DNA of 64,000 bases from Gemmatimonadota bacterium (GTDB lineage Bacteria > Gemmatimonadota > Gemmatimonadetes > Longimicrobiales > Gaopeijiaceae). The stretch lies in NCBI GenBank assembly GCA_028874985.1, contig JAPPGI010000030.1, positions 1-64,000 on the forward strand, read 5' to 3'. Under the pieces are notes generated by a model. That model did not search any database. It saw nothing but the letters and a program-made list of their open reading frames with translations, and was not told the DNA's origin. Numbering within the stretch: the first letter of the stretch is position 1; each line of letters begins with the position of its first letter. Of this stretch, positions 26,828-35,349 are shown in pieces. The position numbers and the translations under genes are program-made.

Positions 26828-29800
26828 CTACAAACCTGTGTCCGTAACCGTCACGGTTACGGTCGCCGTGCCCTCGGCGTCTCCCGCAACGGTGACCGTG
26901 TCGCCCGAAACCTCGACCGCTGCGACCGCCGCGTTCGATGAAGTCGCGGCGTAGGTCAGGTCGTCGCCGTCAGGGTCGGTGAAATGCGGCGACACCCCGA
27001 CCCACGCGGAGGTGCCGGGTTCGACGAACAGATCGTCCATCGCGCCCGCCGGCTCCGGGGCCCGGTTGGGGACCGTCACCACGAAGAGCTGTTCGGCCGC
27101 CGACCCACCCGGATCCGTGGCGGTCACGGTAACCGTCGCGCTTCCCCCGGCCACCCCCCTCGCGGTGACGACGCTGCCGGATGACGACACGGCCACCCGG
27201 GCCGCATCCGACGAGGTCGCGCCATACCGCAGTTCGTCCCCGTCGGGATCCCTGAAGTAGGCGGCGACATCCACCGCTTCCGCACTGTCGGCCTCCACCT
27301 CCCTGTCCGCGATCGCACCCACGGCTACGGGCGGCCGGTTCGGCACTGTGACCCGGAAGGTCTGTACGGCCGTCAGTTCACCCGGGTCCCTGGCCGTCAC
27401 GGTTACGGTGGCGGTGCCGTGGGCCACACCCTCCAGGAACATGGTGGTGCCGGACACCGTGGCCGTCGCCGTGGCGGAGTCCGACGACACGCTGGAGTAC
27501 CGGAGCGCCTGGCCATCCGGGTCCGTGAAGTACTCCGCCACATCGAACACCGAGAAGGAATCCTTCACCAGCACCGCGTCCGGGATCGTGCCGACCGCCG
27601 CCGGCGGCCGGTTGGGCACCGTCACCCGGAACCGCTGCCCAGCCGCCAGCCCCCCGGGATCCGTTGCCGTCACCGTCACGGTCAGGCTCCCCACGGTCAC
27701 GCCGGCAACCGTGAGCAGGCTTGCCGACACATCGACCGTCGCCGTTCCCGTGCTCGACGGGACCGCCGTGTACGCCAACTCCTCTCCGTCCGGGTCCGAG
27801 AAGTACCCGGCGACATCCACGACCACCGCGTCGCGCACGTGGACCTCCGCGTCCGGGATCGTGCCGACCGCCTGCGGCGCCCGGTTGGGCACCGACACCG
27901 CGAAGCGCTGCTCGGCCGCCAGTCCCTCCGGGTCCCGCGCCGTCACCGTCACGGTCGCGTTCCCCACACCCGCACCCCGCACCGCCATGGCGCTTCCCGA
28001 CAACGAGACCCGCACGCGGGTCGGATCCGAGGATGCGACCGCATACTCCAGGGAGTGGCCGTCGGGGTCGGTGAAGTGCGCCTCGACATCCGCCACCACC
28101 GTGTCGCCCACATGGACCTCCCGGTCTCCCATGGTGCCCACCGGCTCCGGCGCCCGGTTCGGGACCGTCACCCGAAAGCGCTGCTCGGCGGCCAACCCCT
28201 CCTGGTCCCGGGCCGTCACGGTGACGGTGACCCCACCGACGCCCCGGCCCCGCACCGTCATCGTGCTCCCCGAGATGGAGACGGAGGCGCGGGCCGCGTC
28301 GGAGGAGGCCGCAGCGTAGGCCAGGGTGTCCCCGTCCGGGTCGCTGAAGTACGCCTCCATGTCCACCGCAACCGTATCGCCCACGAACAGTTCCCGGTCC
28401 GTGACCGTCCCCACCGCCAGCGGCGGCCGGTTCGGAACCAGCACCCCGAAGCTCTGCTCGGCCCGGAGTCCGCCGGGGTCCGTCGCCCGCACCGTCACCG
28501 TGGTGCGGCCCGCGGCCACACCCGTCACCGTCATCGTGCTGCCGGAAACCGTCACCGCCGCCCGTTCCGGATTCGTCGAGGTGGCCGAGTACTCCAGCAC
28601 CTGACCATCCGGTTCCGCGAAATACCGCGCGACATCCAGCTCCCCCACGCTGTCCACCTCCACCTCCCGGTCGGCGATCGTCCCCACCGGCACCGGCGCC
28701 CGGTTCGGAACCGTCACCACGAAGACCTGCTCGGCGCGAAGTCCGCCGGGATCCTCCGCGGTCACGGTGACGGTCGCGCTTCCGACCTCCTTGCCCGCGA
28801 CCTTCACCGTACTCCCGGCAGCCGAAACCGTCACCGTCGCCCCGCTCGACGAGCCCGCCGCGTACTGCAGCGTCTGCCCGTCCGGGTCCGTGAAGTGGGC
28901 CGCGACATCCACCGCGACCGTATCGCCCACATGAATCTCCCGGTCCGAAATACCGCCCACCGGCACCGGCGGCCGGTTCGGGATCGTCACCCCGAAGGAC
29001 TGCCCCGCCTCGAGTCCGGCCGTATCCCTCGCGGTGACCGCCACGGTCGTGCTCCCCACCGTCGCTCCCGCTATCGTGACCATGCTTCCCGACACCGAGA
29101 CCGACGCGCGGGCGGTGTCCGCCGCAGTCGCCGCGTACTCCAGGGCATCACCGTCCGGGTCCGCGAAATAGTCGGCGAGATCGACCGCAACCGTGTCGCC
29201 GACATGCACCTCCCGGTCCCCGATCCGGCCCGTCACGACCGGCGGCCGGTTCGGGACCGCCACGTCGAAGACCTGCTCGGCCGTCAATCCGCCCGGATCC
29301 GCCGCCGTCACGGTCACCGTTGTGCCGCCCGAGGCCACGCCGGTCACGGTGAGCGTGCCGTCCGAGAGCTCGACGGTCGCGCGGGTGGCGTCGGACGAGG
29401 TCGCCGAGTATGCCAGCGAGTCCCGGTCGGGATCGGTGAAGTAGGCCGCCACCCCCACCGTCACCACACTGTCGACCGCCACCACCCGGTCTTCGATCGC
29501 GTCCACCGCGCGGGGCGCACGGTTCGGGACCGTAACCTCGAAGACCTGCTCCGCCGCCAGGCCCGCCGGGTCCGTTGCCGTGACCGTCATCGTCGCGTTC
29601 CCCACGGCCATGCCCGTCACCGTCACCGCCGCACCCGACACCTCCACCGCCACCCGCGACGCGTCCGACGAGGCCGCCGCGTACGCCAGGGCGTCCCCGT
29701 CCGGGTCGGTGAAGCGTTCCGCGACATCGATCGTCGCCGTGCTGTCCACGTGGACCGACCGGTCCGCGATCGTGCCGACGGCCAGGGGGGCCCGGTTCGG

Positions 29801-30259
29801 AACCGTCACGCCGAAGACCTGCTCCGCCGTCAGTCCCTCCGGATCGCGCGCGGTCACGGTCACGCTCGTGCTCCCCGCCGCCACCCCCGTCACCGTGACC
29901 ATGCTCCCGGACACGGCCACCGCGGCCGTCGCCGTGCCGGAGGAGGTCGCCGCATAGGTCAGCGTGTCGCCGTCCGGATCGGCAAAGTACGGACGGACAT
30001 CCACCACGACCGCGCTGTCCACCGCGACCGCCTGGTCCGGGATCCGTCCGACGGCCGAGGGGGGCTTGTTAACGGGCTTCGTGCCCCCCTCTCCGCACGT
30101 CAGGGTTCCCGCAACGGCCAGGGCGACCCAGAGTCGCGGGCCGATGCGGGGAAACAGCGGCCTGCGTGACACGCCGCTCGCGCTGCCGGGAGCCCGCGGA
30201 CGGAATCCCCACGGCATTCGACCGCGCGGGTTCATCCACGGACTCCCAGGCTCATGCAA
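26828..30259 (-). CDS. Secreted 12-repeat cadherin/Ig-like surface protein, C-terminus cut
   Basis: After an Arg-rich leader and hydrophobic segment (LWVALAVAGTLTC, possibly a lipoprotein signal), the protein consists of 12 tandem repeats of about 91 residues. Each contains DxxVxVxD, a YFxDPDGDxLxYAATSSD block (calcium-binding DPDG as in cadherin-like domains), VSGSxxTVTGVA and TVTVTAxDPGGLxAEQxFxVTVPNRxP. Repeat 12 ends at VTVTDTGL, about 16 residues short, exactly at the element boundary. The upstream TTG at 30259 may not be the true start: an ATG nine codons in overlaps the stop of a seven-codon leader frame. Probably an adhesion or matrix protein. Confidence 0.75.
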   Translation of the reverse strand: MHEPGSPWMNPRGRMPWGFRPRAPGSASGVSRRPLFPRIGPRLWVALAVAGTLTCGEGGTKPVNKPPSAVGRIPDQAVAVDSAVVVDVRPYFADPDGDTLTYAATSSGTATAAVAVSGSMVTVTGVAAGSTSVTVTARDPEGLTAEQVFGVTVPNRAPLAVGTIADRSVHVDSTATIDVAERFTDPDGDALAYAAASSDASRVAVEVSGAAVTVTGMAVGNATMTVTATDPAGLAAEQVFEVTVPNRAPRAVDAIEDRVVAVDSVVTVGVAAYFTDPDRDSLAYSATSSDATRATVELSDGTLTVTGVASGGTTVTVTAADPGGLTAEQVFDVAVPNRPPVVTGRIGDREVHVGDTVAVDLADYFADPDGDALEYAATAADTARASVSVSGSMVTIAGATVGSTTVAVTARDTAGLEAGQSFGVTIPNRPPVPVGGISDREIHVGDTVAVDVAAHFTDPDGQTLQYAAGSSSGATVTVSAAGSTVKVAGKEVGSATVTVTAEDPGGLRAEQVFVVTVPNRAPVPVGTIADREVEVDSVGELDVARYFAEPDGQVLEYSATSTNPERAAVTVSGSTMTVTGVAAGRTTVTVRATDPGGLRAEQSFGVLVPNRPPLAVGTVTDRELFVGDTVAVDMEAYFSDPDGDTLAYAAASSDAARASVSISGSTMTVRGRGVGGVTVTVTARDQEGLAAEQRFRVTVPNRAPEPVGTMGDREVHVGDTVVADVEAHFTDPDGHSLEYAVASSDPTRVRVSLSGSAMAVRGAGVGNATVTVTARDPEGLAAEQRFAVSVPNRAPQAVGTIPDAEVHVRDAVVVDVAGYFSDPDGEELAYTAVPSSTGTATVDVSASLLTVAGVTVGSLTVTVTATDPGGLAAGQRFRVTVPNRPPAAVGTIPDAVLVKDSFSVFDVAEYFTDPDGQALRYSSVSSDSATATATVSGTTMFLEGVAHGTATVTVTARDPGELTAVQTFRVTVPNRPPVAVGAIADREVEADSAEAVDVAAYFRDPDGDELRYGATSSDAARVAVSSSGSVVTARGVAGGSATVTVTATDPGGSAAEQLFVVTVPNRAPEPAGAMDDLFVEPGTSAWVGVSPHFTDPDGDDLTYAATSSNAAVAAVEVSGDTVTVAGDAEGTATVTVTVTDTGL
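30185..30255. repeat. REP-like palindrome, copy 1
   Basis: On the minus strand GGGAGTCCGTGGAT is followed, about 30 nt later, by a partly complementary TCCGTCCGCGGGCTCCC. A closely similar palindrome occurs at 32444-32492. Two copies 2.3 kb apart suggest a repeated extragenic palindrome. This copy overlaps the proposed N-terminal codons of the repeat protein. Confidence 0.35.
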
Positions 30260-30384
30260 ACCTCTTGAACAGAAAGGACATTACTCGACTGGTTCATGCA
30301 CGAATGCTGCGTCGGCTCACACCAAAACGTGGTCGACCGCAACCGCTCTGGCAACGCTTCGGACCCCACCTCCACCCCGCGGAC

Positions 30385-31260
30385 TCAGCAACGCGGGCCG
30401 CGGGCGGCGTCCCGCCGCAGCGGGGTCGTCTGAGGCGCCCCGGTATCACTGCCGGGCCCGGGGTGCCCGGTGACCCGGAGCGGCCACCCATACACCTCTT
30501 CCAGCATTTCCCGCGACAGCACGGCGGCCGGAACGCCGCTCGCCCGCACACGGCCGCGGTCCAGCAGGAGCAGGCGGTCCGCAAAGCGGGCGGCGAGGTT
30601 CAGGTCATGTGTGATGACGAGCACGGCGAGCCCGTCGTCACCAAGTTCCCGCAGCAGATGAAAGAGCTCCATCCGGTAGCGCAGGTCCAGGCCGGCCGCC
30701 GGTTCGTCGAGGAGGAGGACCGGGGCCTCCTGAGCCAATGCGCGGGCGATCCTGGCACGCTGGCTTTCCCCTCCCGAGAGCTGGTCCAGCCGTCGGCCGG
30801 CGAGCGGCAGGAGCGCGCATCTTTCCAGTGCGGACTCCACGACGGCGCGGTCCCGGCTCGTGGCGCGCTCCCACGAACCCAGGTGCGCGTATCTTCCCAT
30901 CCCCACCATCTCCCGCACCGTCACGGGATACGGTGAGGACTCGGACTGGGGCACCACGGCAACGGCCCGCGCCCGTTCCCGGTCTGCGAATTCAGCCAGC
31001 GACCGCTCGTCGAGGCGTACCTCGCCCCCCTGCGGCCCGAGCGATCCCGCGAGCAGTCTGAGCAGCGTGGTCTTCCCGGCCCCGTTGGGCCCCGCCACCG
31101 CCAGGAGTCGTCCCGGCGCGACCGATACCGAGACCTCCCGCACGGCGGGCTTCACCGCACGCGGATGCGAAAAGGTGAGTCCGAGGCCCCGCAACACCGG
31201 ACGCCAGCTTCCCGGGGGCCCGCCCGCTCCCGGCGCCGTGCCAGCTCCAGCGCCGTTCAT
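30385..31260 (-). CDS. btuD: ABC importer ATPase, BtuD-type
   Basis: Complete ABC ATPase of 291 aa. Walker A is GPNGAGKTT (residues ~57-65), the Q-loop PQSES lies near 104, the signature LSGGESQRARIARAL is at ~161-175, Walker B LLLDEPAAGLD at ~183-193 and the switch His in ITHDLN. The start overlaps the permease stop (ATGA), so the two are one operon. It powers the FecCD-type permease. The cobalamin riboswitch upstream makes vitamin B12 or a corrinoid the likely substrate. A periplasmic binding protein is not in the window. Confidence 0.85.
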   Translation of the reverse strand: MNGAGAGTAPGAGGPPGSWRPVLRGLGLTFSHPRAVKPAVREVSVSVAPGRLLAVAGPNGAGKTTLLRLLAGSLGPQGGEVRLDERSLAEFADRERARAVAVVPQSESSPYPVTVREMVGMGRYAHLGSWERATSRDRAVVESALERCALLPLAGRRLDQLSGGESQRARIARALAQEAPVLLLDEPAAGLDLRYRMELFHLLRELGDDGLAVLVITHDLNLAARFADRLLLLDRGRVRASGVPAAVLSREMLEEVYGWPLRVTGHPGPGSDTGAPQTTPLRRDAARGPRC

Positions 31261-32291
31261 CGCCGTCCCCCACGCATCAGGAGAACCACGAAGAAGGGAA
31301 CCCCGAAGACCGCGGTGACCACTCCGGTCGGCAGTTCCACCGGAGACACCACGATCCGCGCCAGGGTGTCCGCCAGCAGCAGGAAGGCCGACCCCGCGAG
31401 GAACGAGGCGGGGAGGAGAAGCCGGTGGTCGTTCCCCCAGGCCAGTCTCACGGCATGCGGCACGATCAGCCCGACGAACCCTATCACACCGGCCGCCGCC
31501 ACCGCCGCCGCCACCATCAGGGACGCGGCCAGGTACGCGGTCAGCTTCACCCGCGGCACCGAAGCGCCGAGGTAGTACGCAACCTCCTCCCCGCGCGAGA
31601 GAAGGTTGAAGGGGCGGGCGAGCGACAGCACCGCCGCGGCGGCTGGCACGAGCAGCGCGGCTAGCAGCGCGTTGGGTCCCCAGGCGGCCGCCGAGAGGTT
31701 CCCCATCATCCAGAAGATCGCCGAACGGAACGACTCGACATCGGCGAGCGACAGCAGGAGCAGGATGACCGCGTTGAAGAAGGCGCCGGCGATCACGCCG
31801 GAGAGGATCAGAACGCGTGTGTCGAGGCCGCCGGGCGACGCCCGTCGGGCAATCGCCATTACGAGCGCCATCGCGGCCATCGCTCCCGCAAGGGCGCTCA
31901 GCGGAAGGGCCCACGGAAGGAAAACCCCGAGACCGGTCACGACCACCACTACGGCGCCGACGGCGGCCCCCCCCGAGATGCCCAGCACGTACGGCTCCGC
32001 GAGCGGATTGCGCAGGAGCGCCTGGAAGGTGCAGCCGCTCAGGGCCAGCGCGCCTCCGACCAGCGCGGCGAGAGCGGCGCGAGGAAGCCTCAGTTGCAGC
32101 ACGATGGTGCGCGCCGAGGGGTCGGCGTGACCCCGGAGGGCGTGCCACAGGTCGCCCGGCCCCACCCCGGAGGCGCCGATGGATACGCTGATCACCGTCG
32201 CAGCGAGCACGGCCAGCGCGAGGCAGCCGATTCGGGCGCCGAAGTGCGTCACGGCCCGGCCGGAGCGGACGCTCGCCGGAAGGCCCGCCAC
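31257..32291 (-). CDS. btuC: FecCD-family permease, BtuC-type
   Basis: A 344-aa membrane protein of the FecCD/BtuC family with about ten helices. Typical blocks are RLPRAALAALVGGALALSGC, FQALLRNPLAEPYVLGISGG, and GVIGFVGLIVPHAVRLAWGN with the later LLPASFLAGSAFLLLAD. It forms the translocation path for a corrinoid, siderophore or haem, driven by the coupled ATPase. GTG at 32291 is the likely start. The riboswitch directly upstream supports a vitamin B12 role; this is inferred from the RNA element rather than from the permease sequence. Confidence 0.85.
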   Translation of the reverse strand: MAGLPASVRSGRAVTHFGARIGCLALAVLAATVISVSIGASGVGPGDLWHALRGHADPSARTIVLQLRLPRAALAALVGGALALSGCTFQALLRNPLAEPYVLGISGGAAVGAVVVVVTGLGVFLPWALPLSALAGAMAAMALVMAIARRASPGGLDTRVLILSGVIAGAFFNAVILLLLSLADVESFRSAIFWMMGNLSAAAWGPNALLAALLVPAAAAVLSLARPFNLLSRGEEVAYYLGASVPRVKLTAYLAASLMVAAAVAAAGVIGFVGLIVPHAVRLAWGNDHRLLLPASFLAGSAFLLLADTLARIVVSPVELPTGVVTAVFGVPFFVVLLMRGGRR

Positions 32292-32344
32292 CTGTAAGTC
32301 CGGACGTACACCGGCTCCCCTCCCTCGAAGGATGGTGCGTGGGG

Positions 32345-32600
32345 ACGAGGGGACCGCGTCTCCTGGCTCGAGGCGAACATCGCTCGCCTTCCCGGGGTGC
32401 CGACCCGGTGGCGACCGAGCGAGTCGTTGCGGATCCTTCGGAGTCCGTGGATCGATCCGCGGGGATTTCGTCCACGGGCTCCGTGGGACCCGGGCCTCCT
32501 ACAGTGGCGGGGCCGCGCCGGCTTCAGACCGGACTTCCGGTGGCCCTCCTCGCTGTTTCGCGGCAACGATAGCGCCGTCGGGCCCGGCAGGCAACAGTCC
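32345..32600 (-). ncRNA. Cobalamin riboswitch
   Basis: Reading the minus strand, the segment at 32496-32546 gives GGAAGTCCGGTCTGAAGCCG followed by GCGGCCCCGCCACTGTA, the conserved core of cobalamin riboswitches. After a variable palindromic stem (32444-32492) the B12-box-like CGAGCCAGGAGACGC lies at 32356-32370, about 65 nt before the permease GTG. Order, orientation and distance are those of an adenosyl- or methylcobalamin sensor that shuts off import genes. The exact 5' end is approximate. Confidence 0.85.
32444..32492. repeat. REP-like palindrome, copy 2, within the riboswitch
   Basis: GGAGTCCGTGGAT and a partner TCCACGGGCTCC pair around CGATCCGCGGGGATTTCG. It replaces the variable stem between the riboswitch core and the B12 box, and matches the palindrome at 30185-30255. 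Confidence 0.4.
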
Positions 32601-32630
32601 CCAGGGCCGCAAGATGACGGCAAGGTCTAG

Positions 32631-32740
32631 TGACAGATTACCCCTAACATCTGGCACAACATCTGTCATGGGCGTTTCCTGGGGGTCGGCACCGCACGAT
32701 ACCGGCAACTCGACGGACAGATATATGCTATAATCTGTCC
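32631..32740. promoter_or_regulatory. Two ACAGAT/ATCTGT dyads, likely operator pair
   Basis: TGACAGAT (32631-32638) pairs with ATCTGTCA (32661-32668), and GGACAGAT (32715-32722) with ATCTGTCC (32733-32740). Both dyads have perfect 8-bp arms and the same ACAGAT half-site. They lie between the stop of the DUF3472-like gene and the riboswitch, in the place where the btu promoter should be; the second has an AT-rich centre with TATAAT. No U-tract follows, so a regulator-binding pair is more likely than terminators. Confidence 0.5.
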
Positions 32741-32743
32741 ATT

Positions 32744-34438
32744 CTACCTTCGTACCGGCCTGTTGTCCTCTTCCGGCAGCACATTCTCCGGCGGTTCGGG
32801 CCAGTAGCCCACGTTGTGCTGCACATTCCCGCTCCCATCCTGGAACACGGTGACGTGGCAGAGCGTTGTCTCGTACCCGTTCTCGGCGACATCGACGTGG
32901 CCGCCATTGGTCCAGCTCCCCACCCGAGTGGGCCGGTCTTCGTCCTTTCCTTCCCCCGCGGTCACGTCCAGAATCGCCAGCGACGACCCCTCGAAGTCAC
33001 TGCAGATGTACTTCTTCGCGCCGTCGCGCGAATGCCACCAGTGCATGTCCTCGCCGAAAGCGGCCGTGTACGGCTTCCACAGGACCGAGGGCCGCCCGCC
33101 GATCTCGGCCGGCACGCGCTGCTCGCCCACGAAGGTCGTGGAATCGGTAACCCGGTCCGTCACCCACAGCCCCCACCACTTCCCTTCATCCACCTCCCCA
33201 CCCGGTCCCTCCTTCAATTCGAAGCGGTACTCGCGTTCCCCCACCCATTCGTACTGGAACATGATCTGATAGCACCCGCACTCTTCGTTTTCCGGATTCA
33301 CCAGGCCATCGGTGCGCGCCGAGTCCGAACCCCAGACGGCAAAGTTCACGACCTTCCCCCACCGATCCCCATCGTCGGTCCTGAGGTGTCCGTCCGACTG
33401 GAATCCGGCGTATCCCCGCCCCACTTCCGTGGTCGAGTTCAGCAGATGGAACTGATAGGCGTAGTAGTGGAGCAGATCCTTCTCGCGGAGGCTCTCCGGC
33501 GGGTCGACCGCGGGAAGGAAGGTCCAGGCCAGACTCTCGTACGCGGTGTCCGGGAACCGGTAGTCGCTGTAGGTGTTGGCGGGGCCCCACCTGCCACGCT
33601 CCGGGTTGACGGAGAAGTGCGCCGCGATCTCGTGATCCCCGGCCAGCTGCATCTCGTAGACGGAATCGGTGGACAGGGTCGCACCGCCCTCGCTCCAACG
33701 GACGAAGTCGTACCCGGGGTTGCCCGTTCCCACGAGAACCGCCGTGAATACCTCGTCGAGCGGAAGCTCCCAGGACCCTCCGCCAGAGCGAATCCCCCCG
33801 TTCGTCGGTACCGACGGCATCTCCACCGACCGCACGGGCGGCGGCACAACCACGGAAATCCCGGACGCGGATTCCACTTCGCCCGCGGACGCGGTGACCG
33901 ACGCGATTCCCACTCCGGCGGCCGAGATCAGGCCCGATTCGACGCCCGCGACCGTGGAGTCGGTCGTGCTCCAGGCGAAGGACACCCCGGGCATGGGGTG
34001 CCCATTGGCATCCCAGGCTTCCGCCGACGCCCGCACCGAACCTCGCCGGATCAGCTTGAACGCCTCGGGAACGACGAGAATGGCATCCACCTCCTGTGCC
34101 ACGGTGACGCTCGCGGCTGCCGACGCCGCCCCGGCCGAAGCGGTCACGGCGGCACGTCCGTTGCGCGCGGCAGTCACCAGACCGGCCGCATTCACCGTTG
34201 CAACGGAGGTGTCGCGACTGGACCACATGATGGAGGCATCGGCAATGGCCCGCCCGTTCTGGTCCTGAACGGCGGCAGTCAGCCGCACGGTGTCGCCGAG
34301 GGAACGCAACGTCGCCGAGACCGGCAGGATCCTGACCGTGGCGGGCACGGGCGGCTCCGCGCACGCCCCCCACAGGCATGCGGCGGGAGCCGCGACCACG
34401 ACCGCGACCACACTGCTCCTGCACGGATTCCAACTCAT
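32744..34438 (-). CDS. Lipoprotein with Big-type domains and DUF3472-like C-terminus
   Basis: Of the possible starts, the ATG at 34438 gives a proper signal (SSVVAVVVAAPAACLWGAC, lipoprotein-like Cys). Residues ~35-200 contain two bacterial Ig-like (Big2) domains with the patterns SLGDTVRLTAAVQDQNGRAI, WSSRDTSVATVNAAGLVTA and FAWSTTDSTVAGVESGLISA. The C-terminal ~330 residues resemble DUF3472: YYAYQFHL, GYAGFQSDG and VNFAVWGSD, then Trp/Tyr-rich strands. A cell-surface carbohydrate-binding or structural role is likely. Divergent from the ECF sigma gene. Confidence 0.7.
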   Translation of the reverse strand: MSWNPCRSSVVAVVVAAPAACLWGACAEPPVPATVRILPVSATLRSLGDTVRLTAAVQDQNGRAIADASIMWSSRDTSVATVNAAGLVTAARNGRAAVTASAGAASAAASVTVAQEVDAILVVPEAFKLIRRGSVRASAEAWDANGHPMPGVSFAWSTTDSTVAGVESGLISAAGVGIASVTASAGEVESASGISVVVPPPVRSVEMPSVPTNGGIRSGGGSWELPLDEVFTAVLVGTGNPGYDFVRWSEGGATLSTDSVYEMQLAGDHEIAAHFSVNPERGRWGPANTYSDYRFPDTAYESLAWTFLPAVDPPESLREKDLLHYYAYQFHLLNSTTEVGRGYAGFQSDGHLRTDDGDRWGKVVNFAVWGSDSARTDGLVNPENEECGCYQIMFQYEWVGEREYRFELKEGPGGEVDEGKWWGLWVTDRVTDSTTFVGEQRVPAEIGGRPSVLWKPYTAAFGEDMHWWHSRDGAKKYICSDFEGSSLAILDVTAGEGKDEDRPTRVGSWTNGGHVDVAENGYETTLCHVTVFQDGSGNVQHNVGYWPEPPENVLPEEDNRPVRR

Positions 34439-34520
34439 CCCGGGTATCCTGGCGTGCGCTGACAAACATGGGTGAATGCACCCGAGTTTCAGGCTACGTG
34501 CCCCCCGAGTCCGGATCAAG

Positions 34521-34553
34521 ATCGAGCCGCATTCGCCATCGAGCCGCATTCGC
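34521..34553 (+). repeat. 16-bp tandem repeat upstream of sigma gene
   Basis: ATCGAGCCGCATTCGC occurs twice (34521-34536 and 34538-34553) with a 17-nt period. It lies in the 238-nt gap between the divergent lipoprotein and ECF sigma genes, where promoters must be. Confidence 0.5.
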
Positions 34554-34676
34554 GTTCCCGACCGGATTCGCAGGCAACCCGCCGGTATCTCCTTTTCCGT
34601 CCGCGTGGTAGGATCACTCGAGGAATCCGCTTCTCCCGGGGACACGCCCGCCACTCACACCAGCCGCCCGCGCGCC

Positions 34677-35267
34677 ATGCCACCCACCGACGAGGATCCG
34701 GCCGCTGCCGTCCCGGCCGATCCGCTCGAGCCGCTCATGGCCGCCATCCGCCGCGGCTCGGAGTCCGCGCTGGCCCGGTTGATGGACCTGTGCTGGCCTG
34801 AACTGGTGCGCTACGCCGCGCGCCAGCTCGGCGAAGTCGAACCCGCGCGCGACCTGGCCCAGGAGGCCTTCATCCAGATCTGGGAGCGCAGGCGCGCCTG
34901 GAAGCCCCGGGGGTCCGCGCGCGCGTACCTGTACCGCATCGTGCGCAACCTCGTGATCGACGAAAAGCGCAAGCTGGCGGTGCGCCGGCGCTGGGTGGCG
35001 CACCACGAACTCTCACCACCCGCCCACCCGTCGACCCCCGCCGACGAACTGGACGCGGCGATTCTGGGGGAGGTCTTCGAAACCGCGGTTGCGTCGCTCC
35101 CGGACCGGCGCCGCGAGGTCTTCGAGCTGGTCTTCATGAGGGGTCTTTCGCACGGAGAGGCCGCGGGGGTGATGGGCATCTCGGCGCAGACGGTGGCCAA
35201 CCAGATGAGTTCGGCGCTCCGGGCGGTCCGCAAGGCGGTGGCCGACGCGGGGGTGATGGACGGGTGA
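34677..35267 (+). CDS. ECF-type RNA polymerase sigma factor, 196 aa
   Basis: The frame is open from 34476, but the ATG at 34677 gives the usual ECF length. Sigma region 2 is seen in LMDLCWPELVRYAARQLGE and DLAQEAFIQIWERRRAW, and region 4 in LPDRRREVFELVFMRGLSHG and EAAGVMGISAQTVANQ. It directs polymerase to a limited regulon. Its neighbour is an anti-sigma FecR and then TonB receptors with STN domains, the standard FecI-FecR-FecA plan in which receptor occupancy releases the sigma factor. Confidence 0.85.
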   Translation: MPPTDEDPAAAVPADPLEPLMAAIRRGSESALARLMDLCWPELVRYAARQLGEVEPARDLAQEAFIQIWERRRAWKPRGSARAYLYRIVRNLVIDEKRKLAVRRRWVAHHELSPPAHPSTPADELDAAILGEVFETAVASLPDRRREVFELVFMRGLSHGEAAGVMGISAQTVANQMSSALRAVRKAVADAGVMDG

Positions 35268-35349
35268 ATGGTAGCTCAGGGCGGGGTGCTCGCTTACAGG
35301 GGTAGGCGCTCCGGCCGAAGAGGAGAACGCCGGACAGGATGGGAGACGA

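Noticed and set aside
27419-30169. Very long plus-strand open frame opposite the repeat protein
   Set aside because: It mirrors the codon pattern of the minus-strand repeat gene; the minus strand has conserved 91-residue domains, the plus strand only His/Arg-rich low-complexity sequence.
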